From an uncultured Ruminococcus sp. (GTDB lineage: Bacteria > Bacillota > Clostridia > Oscillospirales > Acutalibacteraceae): a DNA stretch of 7,215 nt. Made by a program: the position numbers and the translations under genes. Shown here piece by piece: positions 1 to 5,160 of the stretch. Location: assembly GCA_902803125.1 (NCBI GenBank), contig CADCOZ010000048.1:1-7215 (forward strand), read 5' to 3'. The first letter of the stretch is position 1. Each line of letters opens with the position of its first letter. The notes under the pieces were generated by a model that made no database searches, was not told the origin of the DNA, and saw only the letters and a list, made by a program, of their open reading frames with translations.

Positions 1-110
1 AAAAGGGAGAGCGGGTGTCCGGTGGACACCTTGGCCGCAGGCCAAAGCGACCGGACCGAGCCGACAGGCGAGACCCCCCAAACCCCCTCCCGAAATTCGC
101 TGTGTTGACG
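1..110 (-). repeat. Dispersed structured intergenic repeat, copy A (truncated by window edge)
   Basis: Read on the minus strand, positions 110 to 74 give a conserved G-rich head: GTCAA, then AGCGAATTTCGGGAGGGGG, then a T-triplet and six Gs. The same head occurs on the plus strand at 1952 and 3468. The interior is packed with short hairpins: GGTGTCC (14-20) pairs with GGACACC (24-30) across a 3-nt loop, and TTGGCC (31-36) pairs with GGCCAA (40-45) across GCA. Near the window edge the minus strand reads CACCCGCTC (17-9), which is also found inside copy B (2011-2019), so the similarity extends beyond the head. The far end lies outside the window. There is no coding potential. It could be a MITE-like or REP-like element or a structured RNA; which of these is not decidable here. 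Confidence 0.6.
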
Positions 111-175
111 GTTCATGAGGTTTTTTTGTGGGACGGCAGAAGGGCGTTTTTGTGATTCAGTGAAGGAGAAAACAT

Positions 176-925
176 ATGAGTGATTTATCAAAATATTCAG
201 ATGAAGATATTATTGCTATCGTTTCTTCTGATAGTGAAGAAGAACTAAAAAAAAGAGGATACGTCTACGGATGGTACAAAAAAGAACCATTTGTGGGTGC
301 AATATATATCTTGGTGAATCCTGCTTTTCCTGACTTGGTTAAAATAGGATATGCGGATGACGTTCAAAAACGTCTGAAAATGTTAAATAGTAATTCGGGA
401 CTTCCGGATCCATTTCATTGTTATGCTGTTTATAGGGTTAAAAAAAGGCTGGAAGATTTAAGACTGCATAGTCTTATTGATACCCTTGACCCGTCATTAC
501 GGCATTCGAAGAATCGAGAATTTTACGAGATGGATTGTCAAAAAGCGTATGAAATTTTGTCTGCGATTGCACAAATTAACGGTGATGAAGAACAGCTGAT
601 TCGTAATCCCTTTTCTGATACATATTTTGATCCGATAAAATCGGAAAGCGGCAGTGATACAGATAGTGACAGCTTCAAAAGGAAGAATAGACTGAAATTT
701 TGTATGCTTGGTATTCCTGTTGGTTCAACACTAATTTTTATTAGAGATACTAATATTTCTTGTGTTACACAGAATGATGATAATAAAGTGGAATATAACG
801 GTGAGGTTTATTCTATTTCCGCACTGGCGGCCAAGCTGTTGAATATATCATCAGCACAGGGCGGACAATATTTTATGTATAATGGTGAATTATTGACAGA
901 TATCAGAAAAAGACTGGGCGTGTAA
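176..925 (+). CDS. GIY-YIG nuclease family protein (T5orf172/MUG113-like) with C-terminal RAMA/DUF4357-like domain
   Basis: This 249-residue protein has two recognisable parts. Residues about 40-130 resemble the T5orf172/MUG113 branch of the GIY-YIG endonuclease fold: GAIYIL (41-46) is the GIY strand, VKIGYADD (55-62) replaces the YIG strand, R66 follows at the start of the next helix as the catalytic Arg would, and EFYEM (115-119) offers the metal-binding Glu. Residues about 130-172 are an acidic, Ser/Asp-rich linker. Residues about 173-247 match the RAMA/DUF4357 pattern: GIPVGSTLIF, then VEYNGEVYSISALAAKLL, then a GGQYFMYNGELL ending. RAMA-type domains accompany restriction enzymes and adenine methylases and are thought to bind DNA, possibly modified DNA. 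An AAGGAG site at 163-168, 7 nt before the ATG, supports the start. The gene is much more AT-rich than its neighbours (16 G+C of 60 bases at 181-240) and uses many ATA, AGA and AAA codons, suggesting recent transfer. Fold calls are fairly safe; nuclease activity and target are inference. Confidence 0.8.
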   Translation: MSDLSKYSDEDIIAIVSSDSEEELKKRGYVYGWYKKEPFVGAIYILVNPAFPDLVKIGYADDVQKRLKMLNSNSGLPDPFHCYAVYRVKKRLEDLRLHSLIDTLDPSLRHSKNREFYEMDCQKAYEILSAIAQINGDEEQLIRNPFSDTYFDPIKSESGSDTDSDSFKRKNRLKFCMLGIPVGSTLIFIRDTNISCVTQNDDNKVEYNGEVYSISALAAKLLNISSAQGGQYFMYNGELLTDIRKRLGV

Positions 926-947
926 GAGAACATAAAGGAGCATTGAT

Positions 948-1925
948 ATGCCAAAGGTATATTTTGTGATTCCTTGTTATAACGAGGAAGAAGTATTACA
1001 GGAAACAATGAAGCGTCTGAACAGCAAGTTACAACAGCTGATAGCCAACGGAAAAGCCACGCAGGACAGCCGTATGCTGTTTGTTGATGACGGCAGTAAG
1101 GATAAAACGTGGCAAATTATTGAAGAAAAAAGCGGAGAGAACCCTTATATCGGCGGGATAAAGCTATCCCGTAATCGGGGACACCAGAACGCCCTGCTCA
1201 GCGGCTTGATGACGGCTCAAAAAAACGGGTGTGACTGTGTGATATCGCTCGATGCCGATTTGCAGGACGATATTGAAGTCATTGACGAGTTCATCGACAA
1301 ATATATGGACGGCTGTGAAGTGGTTTACGGTGTCCGCAAGAGCCGCAAAAAGGACACGTTTTTCAAGCGGACAACCGCACAGGGCTACTATAAATTCATG
1401 AAAATGCTTGGGGTAGATATTGTTTATAACCATGCGGACTATCGGCTGTTGGGCAGCAAGGCACTGGAAGCCCTTTCGGAGTATAAAGAAGTCAATCTGT
1501 TTTTGCGGGGTATTGTGCCGCTGATCGGCTACCGCAGTGACTATGTCTATTATGAACGGAACGAACGGTTTGCGGGCGAGTCGAAATATCCGCTGAAGAA
1601 AATGATTCGCTTTGCTGTGGACGGCATTACCTCGTTCAGTGTCAAGCCGCTGAAGCTTATTTCCAATCTGGGTATCATCATGTGCGTACTGAGTCTGATT
1701 GGGTTCATCTATGCGTTGGTGTCGTACTTTATGGGGGTGGCACAATCGGGATGGGCTTCTACGATTTGTTCCATTTGGTTCATCGGCGGGTTACAAATGC
1801 TTTGTATCGGCATTGTGGGCAGTTATGTCGGAAAGATTTACAGCGAGGTCAAACAGCGGCCTCGTTACCGCATAGAAAAAGAGATTATTGCACCGGAAAC
1901 GCATAAAGACCCTGAACAAGAATAA
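948..1925 (+). CDS. Family 2 glycosyltransferase, GtrB/DPM1-like, with two C-terminal membrane helices
   Basis: This 325-residue protein has the layout of polyprenyl-phosphate glycosyltransferases, which transfer a sugar from a nucleotide donor to a lipid phosphate carrier on the cytoplasmic face of the membrane. The N-terminus VYFVIPCYNEEEVL is the usual GT-A start. VDDGSKDKT (46-54) contacts the nucleotide, LSRNRGHQNALLSG (73-86) is the family's RNxGHQ-type motif, and DADLQDD (102-108) carries the metal-binding Asp residues. ERFAGESKYPLKKM (206-219) matches the R-x-x-G-x-SKY motif of GtrB/DPM1-like enzymes. Two hydrophobic segments at about 237-262 and 270-295 anchor the protein, and the tail (about 296-325) is charged. 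Length and domain order are normal. AAAGGAG (934-940) precedes the ATG by 7 nt. The gene starts 22 nt after the GIY-YIG gene and is probably cotranscribed with it, although its base composition is closer to the downstream genes. Sugar and acceptor cannot be told; wall-polymer or lipid glycosylation is the likely role. Confidence 0.92.
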   Translation: MPKVYFVIPCYNEEEVLQETMKRLNSKLQQLIANGKATQDSRMLFVDDGSKDKTWQIIEEKSGENPYIGGIKLSRNRGHQNALLSGLMTAQKNGCDCVISLDADLQDDIEVIDEFIDKYMDGCEVVYGVRKSRKKDTFFKRTTAQGYYKFMKMLGVDIVYNHADYRLLGSKALEALSEYKEVNLFLRGIVPLIGYRSDYVYYERNERFAGESKYPLKKMIRFAVDGITSFSVKPLKLISNLGIIMCVLSLIGFIYALVSYFMGVAQSGWASTICSIWFIGGLQMLCIGIVGSYVGKIYSEVKQRPRYRIEKEIIAPETHKDPEQE

Positions 1926-1951
1926 AAATATACTGTTCGCATTCTGCGGCA

Positions 1952-2067
1952 GATCAAAATCAGCGAATTTAGGGAGAGGACTTTGGGGAACCCATTAAGT
2001 CCTGCGGGGTCACCCGCTCGCCAGAAAAGGGGTTCCCCCAATGTAGTTCGGGGCAAAGCCCCAACAT
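1952..2067 (+). repeat. Dispersed structured intergenic repeat, copy B
   Basis: This copy occupies most of the gap between the glycosyltransferase stop and the dipeptidase start. The head GATCAAAATCAGCGAATTT (from 1952) runs into AGGGAGAGGACTTTGGGG. A perfect 9-bp inverted repeat closes a large loop: GGGGAACCC (1985-1993) with GGGTTCCCC (2030-2038). Inside it GCGGG (2004-2008) pairs with CCCGC (2013-2017). A separate hairpin follows, GGGGC (2050-2054), AAA, GCCCC (2058-2062), extendable by GTT/AAC with one bulged C. Head and right arm match copy C, and the interior CACCCGCTC matches copy A. No T-run follows either hairpin, so this is not a standard intrinsic terminator. It begins 27 nt after a stop codon in the same orientation as that gene. 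Confidence 0.65.
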
Positions 2068-2075
2068 AAAGAATA

Positions 2076-2090
2076 AAGGGAGTGGAGAAC
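2076..2090 (+). promoter_or_regulatory. Ribosome binding site that decides the dipeptidase start
   Basis: AAAGGGAG ends at 2082, 8 nt before the ATG at 2091. An in-frame GTG lies upstream at 2082, but it overlaps the end of this site and would leave only about 1 nt of spacing from GGG. The ATG is therefore preferred. No second Shine-Dalgarno sequence is visible that would serve the GTG. Confidence 0.7.
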
Positions 2091-3455
2091 ATGGAGTTTG
2101 GAAAGATGATATTGTCCTATCGGCAGGAATTGCTGAAGGATTTGGATGCACTGCTGAAAATCCGCTCAGTGTCATCGAGCGATAAGAAAGCGGCTTCGCA
2201 GGCGTTGGCTTATATGCTTCAGCGAGCCGAAGAAATGGGCTTTGTCACCAAAAATATTGACGGCCTTGTTGGTCATGTGGAATACGGAGAAGGGGAAGAA
2301 ATCGCCGCTGTGCTGGCTCATGTGGATGTTGTGCCGGCCGGAGAAGGCTGGTGCGTGGAAGAACCGTACAGCCTGACGGAACAGGACGGCAGATACTACG
2401 GTCGGGGTATTGTGGACGATAAAGGGCCGGCGATGACGGCGTTATACTGCCTGAAAGCCTTGAAGGATCAGGGCGTTGTACCGAAACGAAGAATCCGCTT
2501 GATTTTGGGGGCGGCTGAGGAAATCGGCATGAAAGATATGGAAACCTATTTTCAGGAGGAACCGCTGCCGGCGATGGCGTTCACACCGGATTCCGAATAC
2601 GGCATTTGCTGTCAGGAAAAAGGAATCCTTCAGATAGAAGTCTATGCCCCGCACCATGACGGCACCACCTTGACGGAATTTCATGCGGGTCATGTGGTCA
2701 ATGCCGTACCGGATAAGGCGTATGCCTTGATTGACTGCACCGAAAATGAAGATCATCAGCTGCGGCGGTTTGCCGATGCCAAACCGGGACGGTATGACTT
2801 TATCTATACGATGGACGGCCTACAGATTGCGGCAGAAGGCAAAGCGGCTCATGCGTGTGTGCCGGAAACGGGTTTGAATGCCGCCATGCACCTGATCCGT
2901 ATTTTGGCGGCCAATTTCGGACAATTGGTGCTGGGCAGTCTGTGCAGTTTTTTGGACGATGCCGTTGGGTTGGAAACGGACGGCTGTTCGCTGGGGATTC
3001 GCTGTCGAGATGAACTGTCGGGTGCTTTGAGCGTGAATGTGGGAGTCGTAGAGATTGATGAACAGCAGTGTCATGCCGCTTTAGATGTTCGTTATCCGGT
3101 CACCGCCGACAGTGCCGAGATTTTCCGGAAGATTCGCACCCGTGCGTCCTATGACGGTCTGATGACCAAACTTATCTGTCACGAACCGCCGCTGTCCATG
3201 CCGGTGGAGGCTCCGATCATTCAGATATTAAAAGAAGCGTATCAGGCCGTGATGGGAGAGGAACCGGTGCTGTATGCCACAGGCGGCGGTACCTATGCCC
3301 GAACCCTTAAAAATCACGGGGTAGCGTTCGGCCCCGTTTTTGCCGATGACCCCGCCAAAATTCATGAGCCGAACGAGAGTATCGGTCAGGAGCATTTTTG
3401 GCAGCACGCACAAATTTGTCTGGAAGCGGTTTACCGCATGGCACTGGCAGAATGA
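2091..3455 (+). CDS. pepV: M20-family dipeptidase, PepV/Sapep type
   Basis: This 454-residue cytosolic metallopeptidase is likely to cleave dipeptides, especially those with an N-terminal beta-Ala or D-Ala, in peptide turnover. That specificity is known for PepV and Sapep and is inferred here. All expected M20 metal and catalytic residues are visible, numbered from the ATG at 2091: H77 and D79 in LAHVDVVPAG, bridging D109 in GRGIVDDKGP, the base and ligand pair E143-E144 in GAAEEIG, D167 in FTPDSEYG, and the last ligand H425 in KIHEPNE. H254 in KAAHACVPETGLNA fits the substrate-binding His of the lid domain, and HVVNAVPDKA (201-210) fits the PepV lid. Length is close to the family's roughly 450-470 residues, with no frameshift. 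There is no signal peptide. It lies 165 nt after the glycosyltransferase with repeat copy B between, and another repeat copy begins just after its stop. No convincing promoter of its own was seen. Confidence 0.93.
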   Translation: MEFGKMILSYRQELLKDLDALLKIRSVSSSDKKAASQALAYMLQRAEEMGFVTKNIDGLVGHVEYGEGEEIAAVLAHVDVVPAGEGWCVEEPYSLTEQDGRYYGRGIVDDKGPAMTALYCLKALKDQGVVPKRRIRLILGAAEEIGMKDMETYFQEEPLPAMAFTPDSEYGICCQEKGILQIEVYAPHHDGTTLTEFHAGHVVNAVPDKAYALIDCTENEDHQLRRFADAKPGRYDFIYTMDGLQIAAEGKAAHACVPETGLNAAMHLIRILAANFGQLVLGSLCSFLDDAVGLETDGCSLGIRCRDELSGALSVNVGVVEIDEQQCHAALDVRYPVTADSAEIFRKIRTRASYDGLMTKLICHEPPLSMPVEAPIIQILKEAYQAVMGEEPVLYATGGGTYARTLKNHGVAFGPVFADDPAKIHEPNESIGQEHFWQHAQICLEAVYRMALAE

Positions 3456-3467
3456 AACGTCTTGGCC

Positions 3468-3564
3468 GGTCAAAGTCAGTAAATTTAGGGAGGGGGTTGG
3501 GAAAATCTTTTTTCGATAGAAAAAGGGTTTCCCCAAGCAGCTGACGGAACAAAAAAATTTCCGT
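3468..3564 (+). repeat. Dispersed structured intergenic repeat, copy C, with an 18-position hairpin
   Basis: The head GGTCAAAGTCAGTAAATTT followed by AGGGAGGGGGTTGGG aligns with copy B from 1952 (about 31 matches in 40, counted by eye). The copy folds into a long hairpin: left arm 3497-3514, loop GATA (3515-3518), right arm 3519-3536, with 18 paired positions including one A-C mismatch and two G-T pairs. The right arm resembles copy B's (AGAAAA, three or four Gs, TT, Cs, AA). A second small hairpin follows, ACGGAA (3544-3549) with TTCCGT (3559-3564), in the place where copy B has its GGGGC/GCCCC hairpin but with a different stem sequence. It starts 12 nt after the dipeptidase stop. No T-run follows the main hairpin on the plus strand. 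Confidence 0.65.
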
Positions 3565-3594
3565 GGATTAAAAACGGGAAAGTCCCCATAACCA

Positions 3595-3637
3595 CAAAAA
3601 ACCGGCCGGTTCCCGCCAAAGGGAATCGTGCCGGTTT
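3595..3637 (-). terminator. Rho-independent terminator for the XRE regulator gene
   Basis: AAACCGGC (3599-3606) pairs with GCCGGTTT (3630-3637), and the stem continues inward through CGG to TTCCC (3610-3614) with GGGAA (3621-3625), leaving one bulged T at 3629 and a 6-nt loop. Read on the minus strand, the stem runs straight into TTTTTTGTGG, a classic U-tract. It lies about 80 nt beyond the minus-strand regulator's stop codon. On the plus strand only TTT follows, so it may weakly serve the convergent dipeptidase transcript as well. Confidence 0.8.
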
Positions 3638-3665
3638 CGTGATGGATGCTATCCAAACAACAAAC

Positions 3666-3695
3666 GGACAGCCTTCATGATGAAAGGACTGCCCG
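3666..3695 (-). terminator. Imperfect hairpin just after the XRE regulator stop
   Basis: TCAT (3675-3678) and ATGA (3680-3683) form the tip of an imperfect hairpin. It continues through CCT/AGG and GGACAG/CTGCCC with a bulge and a mismatch. Read on the minus strand it is followed by GTTTGTTGTTTGG, which is T-rich but not a clean tract. It could be a weak first terminator ahead of the strong one at 3595-3637, or an RNA 3' structure. Confidence 0.35.
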
Positions 3696-3718
3696 CTGTG
3701 TTGGAAAAGTATGTACCC

Positions 3719-4123
3719 TTATTTAGAGGCTTCTGTGTCGCTGGCCAACTGTTTGGCAAGATTCATAACTTCTTTTCTCTGTTTTGGAGTCAGATTACGC
3801 ACAACGAAAAGCAGTTCAACCTCATACTTGGTGGTTGCGTGGGTACGATATTTCAGCTTGTCTTCGTCTTCGGTAGGAGCACCGGAATGGATATCGGCCA
3901 CAGCATCTTCCAGTTCTTCTTCAATACCTTCAAGCAGCTTGGTGTAGCTGATGTTATACACCTTGGCAATCTTGATGAGCGTATTGATGTCGGGCTTGGT
4001 TTTGCCGGTTTCGTAGTAGGTGTAGGTCGAACGTTCAATTTTCAGACGATCCGCCACCTGCTGCTGCGTCAATCCACATTCATGACGATAGTACTTGAGC
4101 CAGTAAGATATCATACTGTACAT
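3719..4123 (-). CDS. XRE-family helix-turn-helix transcriptional regulator
   Basis: This 134-residue protein carries an N-terminal Cro/C1-type HTH domain at about residues 6-65. LTQQQVADRLKIERSTYTYY includes both DNA-binding helices, followed by ETGKTKPDINTLIKIAKVYN and the closing helix ISYTKLLE. Residues about 66-90 are acidic, and the C-terminus (about 100-134, VELLFVVRNLTPKQRKEVMNLAKQL) looks like an amphipathic helical region that may mediate dimerisation. There is no metal site, protease or ligand domain to suggest an inducer. The ATG at 4123 has a GGGGG-containing site about 8 nt upstream on the minus strand; an internal ATG at 4114 is less well placed. Promoter and terminator both flank this gene alone, so it is probably a single-gene transcript. 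No toxin partner or phage gene lies beside it. The target is unknown; autoregulation is plausible because a CTAATTAG palindrome sits in its leader. Confidence 0.9.
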   Translation of the reverse strand: MYSMISYWLKYYRHECGLTQQQVADRLKIERSTYTYYETGKTKPDINTLIKIAKVYNISYTKLLEGIEEELEDAVADIHSGAPTEDEDKLKYRTHATTKYEVELLFVVRNLTPKQRKEVMNLAKQLASDTEASK

Positions 4124-4149
4124 TTTTATTACCCCCTATAAATAATATA

Positions 4150-4157
4150 CTAATTAG
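4150..4157. promoter_or_regulatory. Candidate operator palindrome in the XRE leader
   Basis: CTAATTAG is a perfect 8-bp palindrome located about 10-20 nt downstream of the predicted transcription start of the XRE gene, a position where XRE proteins often repress themselves. Flanking bases extend the symmetry only weakly. An 8-bp AT-rich palindrome can arise by chance, so this is a suggestion only. Confidence 0.25.
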
Positions 4158-4174
4158 CTTACTCAGCCACCTTT

Positions 4175-4203
4175 ATTATACACTATTATTTGCATTTTGT
4201 CAC
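4175..4203 (-). promoter_or_regulatory. Sigma-A type promoter of the XRE regulator
   Basis: On the minus strand GTGACA (4203-4198) matches the -35 consensus in five of six bases. A spacer of exactly 17 nt leads to a perfect TATAAT (4180-4175). The expected transcription start is near 4168, giving a leader of about 45 nt before the ATG at 4123. The leader holds the ribosome binding site and the CTAATTAG palindrome. Confidence 0.8.
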
Positions 4204-4534
4204 TACTTTTTTTGCGATTTTTTATAAAATATCGAATTGATGATAAACGCATAATAATTCACTTTGTTTTTTGTCGGTTTGCCTAAAATATTTGAAAAAT
4301 AATAGAAAAAAAGTTCGATATTGGATTTCGGATTTTGGAAAAATGCGATTATTTCAGGGAAAAGCAGAAATATTCAGAATTAAAAATAAATTCCAATCAC
4401 AAAAAGTATCACATAATTCTGGTTCACATGGGTTTCGCTTCAAAGGCTGTTGTTTCCCCGCAAGTGAAGCAGATTATCATACTTTGAATGTGATAATAAT
4501 ATTTTGAATAATACGATAGTATCTTTTTTAGGGA
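4204..4534. other. AT-rich non-coding gap with small inverted repeats
   Basis: No supportable gene lies between the secreted-protein stop and the XRE promoter. A 78-codon plus-strand frame (4271-4507) begins with TTG, lacks a ribosome binding site and resembles no family I know. Visible structure: ATTATCA (4473-4479) and TGATAAT (4491-4497) form a 7-bp inverted repeat with an 11-nt spacer. GCTTCA (4437-4442) and TGAAGC (4465-4470) form a 6-bp pair. TCACAT occurs at 4409 and 4424. The first is AT-rich and more like a protein-binding site than a strong terminator. I see no clear intrinsic terminator for the upstream minus-strand gene. Confidence 0.55.
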
Positions 4535-4870
4535 TCAGCTGCAATAATCTTCCAGCAGGCGGCGGAGTTCTTTTTCGCTTCTGGCCGGAAGGCCTTCTTT
4601 CAGCAGCAGGCGGTCGGCTTCCGGCAGCTGACTGACATAAATATCACTGATATACAGCGGCGTTTCTCGGTCATCGCCAAAGAGGGCGATGCGTTTATCA
4701 AATTCTTTCAGGAGATAAGGCGGTGTCTGGGCCGGTTCCTGCACAGGCAGAGAAACGGTTGACGGCAGGGACGGTGATAAGGGGTTTTCGATAGAGGAAG
4801 CCTGCGGCTGTGCGGTGAAAAGAACACAAATAAGAGCTGTACAGCCCGCTAAAAGAAGCATTTTTTTCAT
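4535..4870 (-). CDS. Small secreted or membrane-anchored protein with a BofC C-terminal-like domain
   Basis: This 111-residue protein starts MKKMLLLAGCTALICVLFTA, a short basic n-region and a hydrophobic core ending near AQPQASS, which fits a signal peptide cleaved after about residue 24 or an uncleaved anchor. A Pro-rich spacer (about 28-50) follows. Residues about 52-111 (YLLKEFDKRIALFGDD, then PLYISDIYVSQLPEADRLLLKEGL, then EKELRRLLEDYCS) resemble the compact C-terminal domain of the sporulation protein BofC as found in many short clostridial proteins. BofC itself inhibits a forespore signalling protease in Bacillus; that role is not implied here, because the N-terminal part of BofC is absent. 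AAGGAGGAG lies 7 nt before the ATG on the minus strand. A weak promoter (TTGTCA at 4964-4959, 17 nt, AAAAAT at 4941-4936) is possible. The gene is divergent from the PBP gene. Confidence 0.75.
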   Translation of the reverse strand: MKKMLLLAGCTALICVLFTAQPQASSIENPLSPSLPSTVSLPVQEPAQTPPYLLKEFDKRIALFGDDRETPLYISDIYVSQLPEADRLLLKEGLPARSEKELRRLLEDYCS

Positions 4871-5011
4871 GAAACATCTCCTCCTTGCCTTTATTTTTGG
4901 GAAAAACTGTGCAATTATTCATAAAAACAGATGGAATTTTTCAGCAAAATATAGATATTGACAAGGTGATTTTTTTTTATGAAAAAAAACATTCCCTTTT
5001 CTTGAATTTAA

Positions 5012-5020
5012 TGGTATAAT
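5012..5020 (+). promoter_or_regulatory. Extended -10 promoter of the penicillin-binding protein gene
   Basis: TGG directly precedes a perfect TATAAT (5015-5020), giving an extended -10 element of the TGn type. The -35 region 17 nt upstream (about 4992-4997) matches poorly, which is tolerated with an extended -10. The start of transcription would be near 5027, leaving a leader of about 135 nt before the GTG at 5161. Confidence 0.65.
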
Positions 5021-5026
5021 AAAAGC

Positions 5027-5160
5027 TGTGACTTCTGAAAAAACGGTTGAATTTTGTCGATTGTGTGTGAAACGCTCCAAAACGGTTCATACTTTATCTG
5101 TGTTAAAGTAACATCAGAATAGACTTCCGAGAAAGTCAAATGCAAAAGGAGGTACCTTTC
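5027..5160 (+). promoter_or_regulatory. Repeat- and hairpin-containing leader of the PBP gene
   Basis: The leader contains AAAACGGTT twice (5040-5048 and 5079-5087, 39 bp apart). GACTTCTGA at 5030-5038, which begins at the expected transcription start, is echoed by GACTTCCGA at 5122-5130. TACTTTA (5090-5096) and TAAAGTA (5104-5110) form a 7-bp hairpin. GACTTC (5122-5127) can pair with GAAAGTC (5131-5137) with one bulged A. No known riboswitch class is recognised. The repeats could be regulator sites or an RNA structure. Confidence 0.4.
5145..5152 (+). promoter_or_regulatory. Ribosome binding site that decides the PBP GTG start
   Basis: AAAGGAGG ends 8 nt before the GTG at 5161, an ideal spacing. 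An in-frame ATG exists at 5140, but it would place this Shine-Dalgarno sequence inside the coding region and has only a weak GAGAAAG upstream. GTG 5161 is therefore chosen. Confidence 0.8.

Noticed and set aside
1..110. CRISPR-like or tRNA-like interpretation of the hairpin-rich start of the window
   Set aside because: No regularly spaced identical repeats and no cloverleaf or T-loop signature. The hairpins differ from each other and the head matches the other two intergenic copies.
1164..1745. 193-codon minus-strand open frame inside the glycosyltransferase
   Set aside because: Antisense shadow of a well-supported family 2 glycosyltransferase, with no ribosome binding site or family resemblance.
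1929..1934. TATACT after the glycosyltransferase stop as a dipeptidase promoter
   Set aside because: No acceptable -35 at the proper distance; TTGCAC (1888-1893) is 35 nt upstream.
3677..4141. 154-codon plus-strand open frame opposite the XRE gene
   Set aside because: It is the antisense shadow of a clear XRE gene that has its own promoter, ribosome binding site and terminator.
4271..4507. 78-codon plus-strand open frame in the AT-rich gap
   Set aside because: TTG start, no ribosome binding site, no recognisable domain and biased low-complexity composition.
4841..4852. LAGC lipobox-like sequence at residues 7-10 of the small secreted protein
   Set aside because: The hydrophobic core before the Cys would be only about four residues and continues well past it, so a lipoprotein signal is unlikely. 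A signal peptidase I site near AQPQA or an uncleaved anchor fits better.
4958..4963. Perfect TTGACA on the plus strand upstream of the PBP gene
   Set aside because: No -10 lies 16-18 nt downstream (the sequence there is poly-A), and the good TATAAT at 5015 is 51 nt away. The extended -10 is the better promoter.
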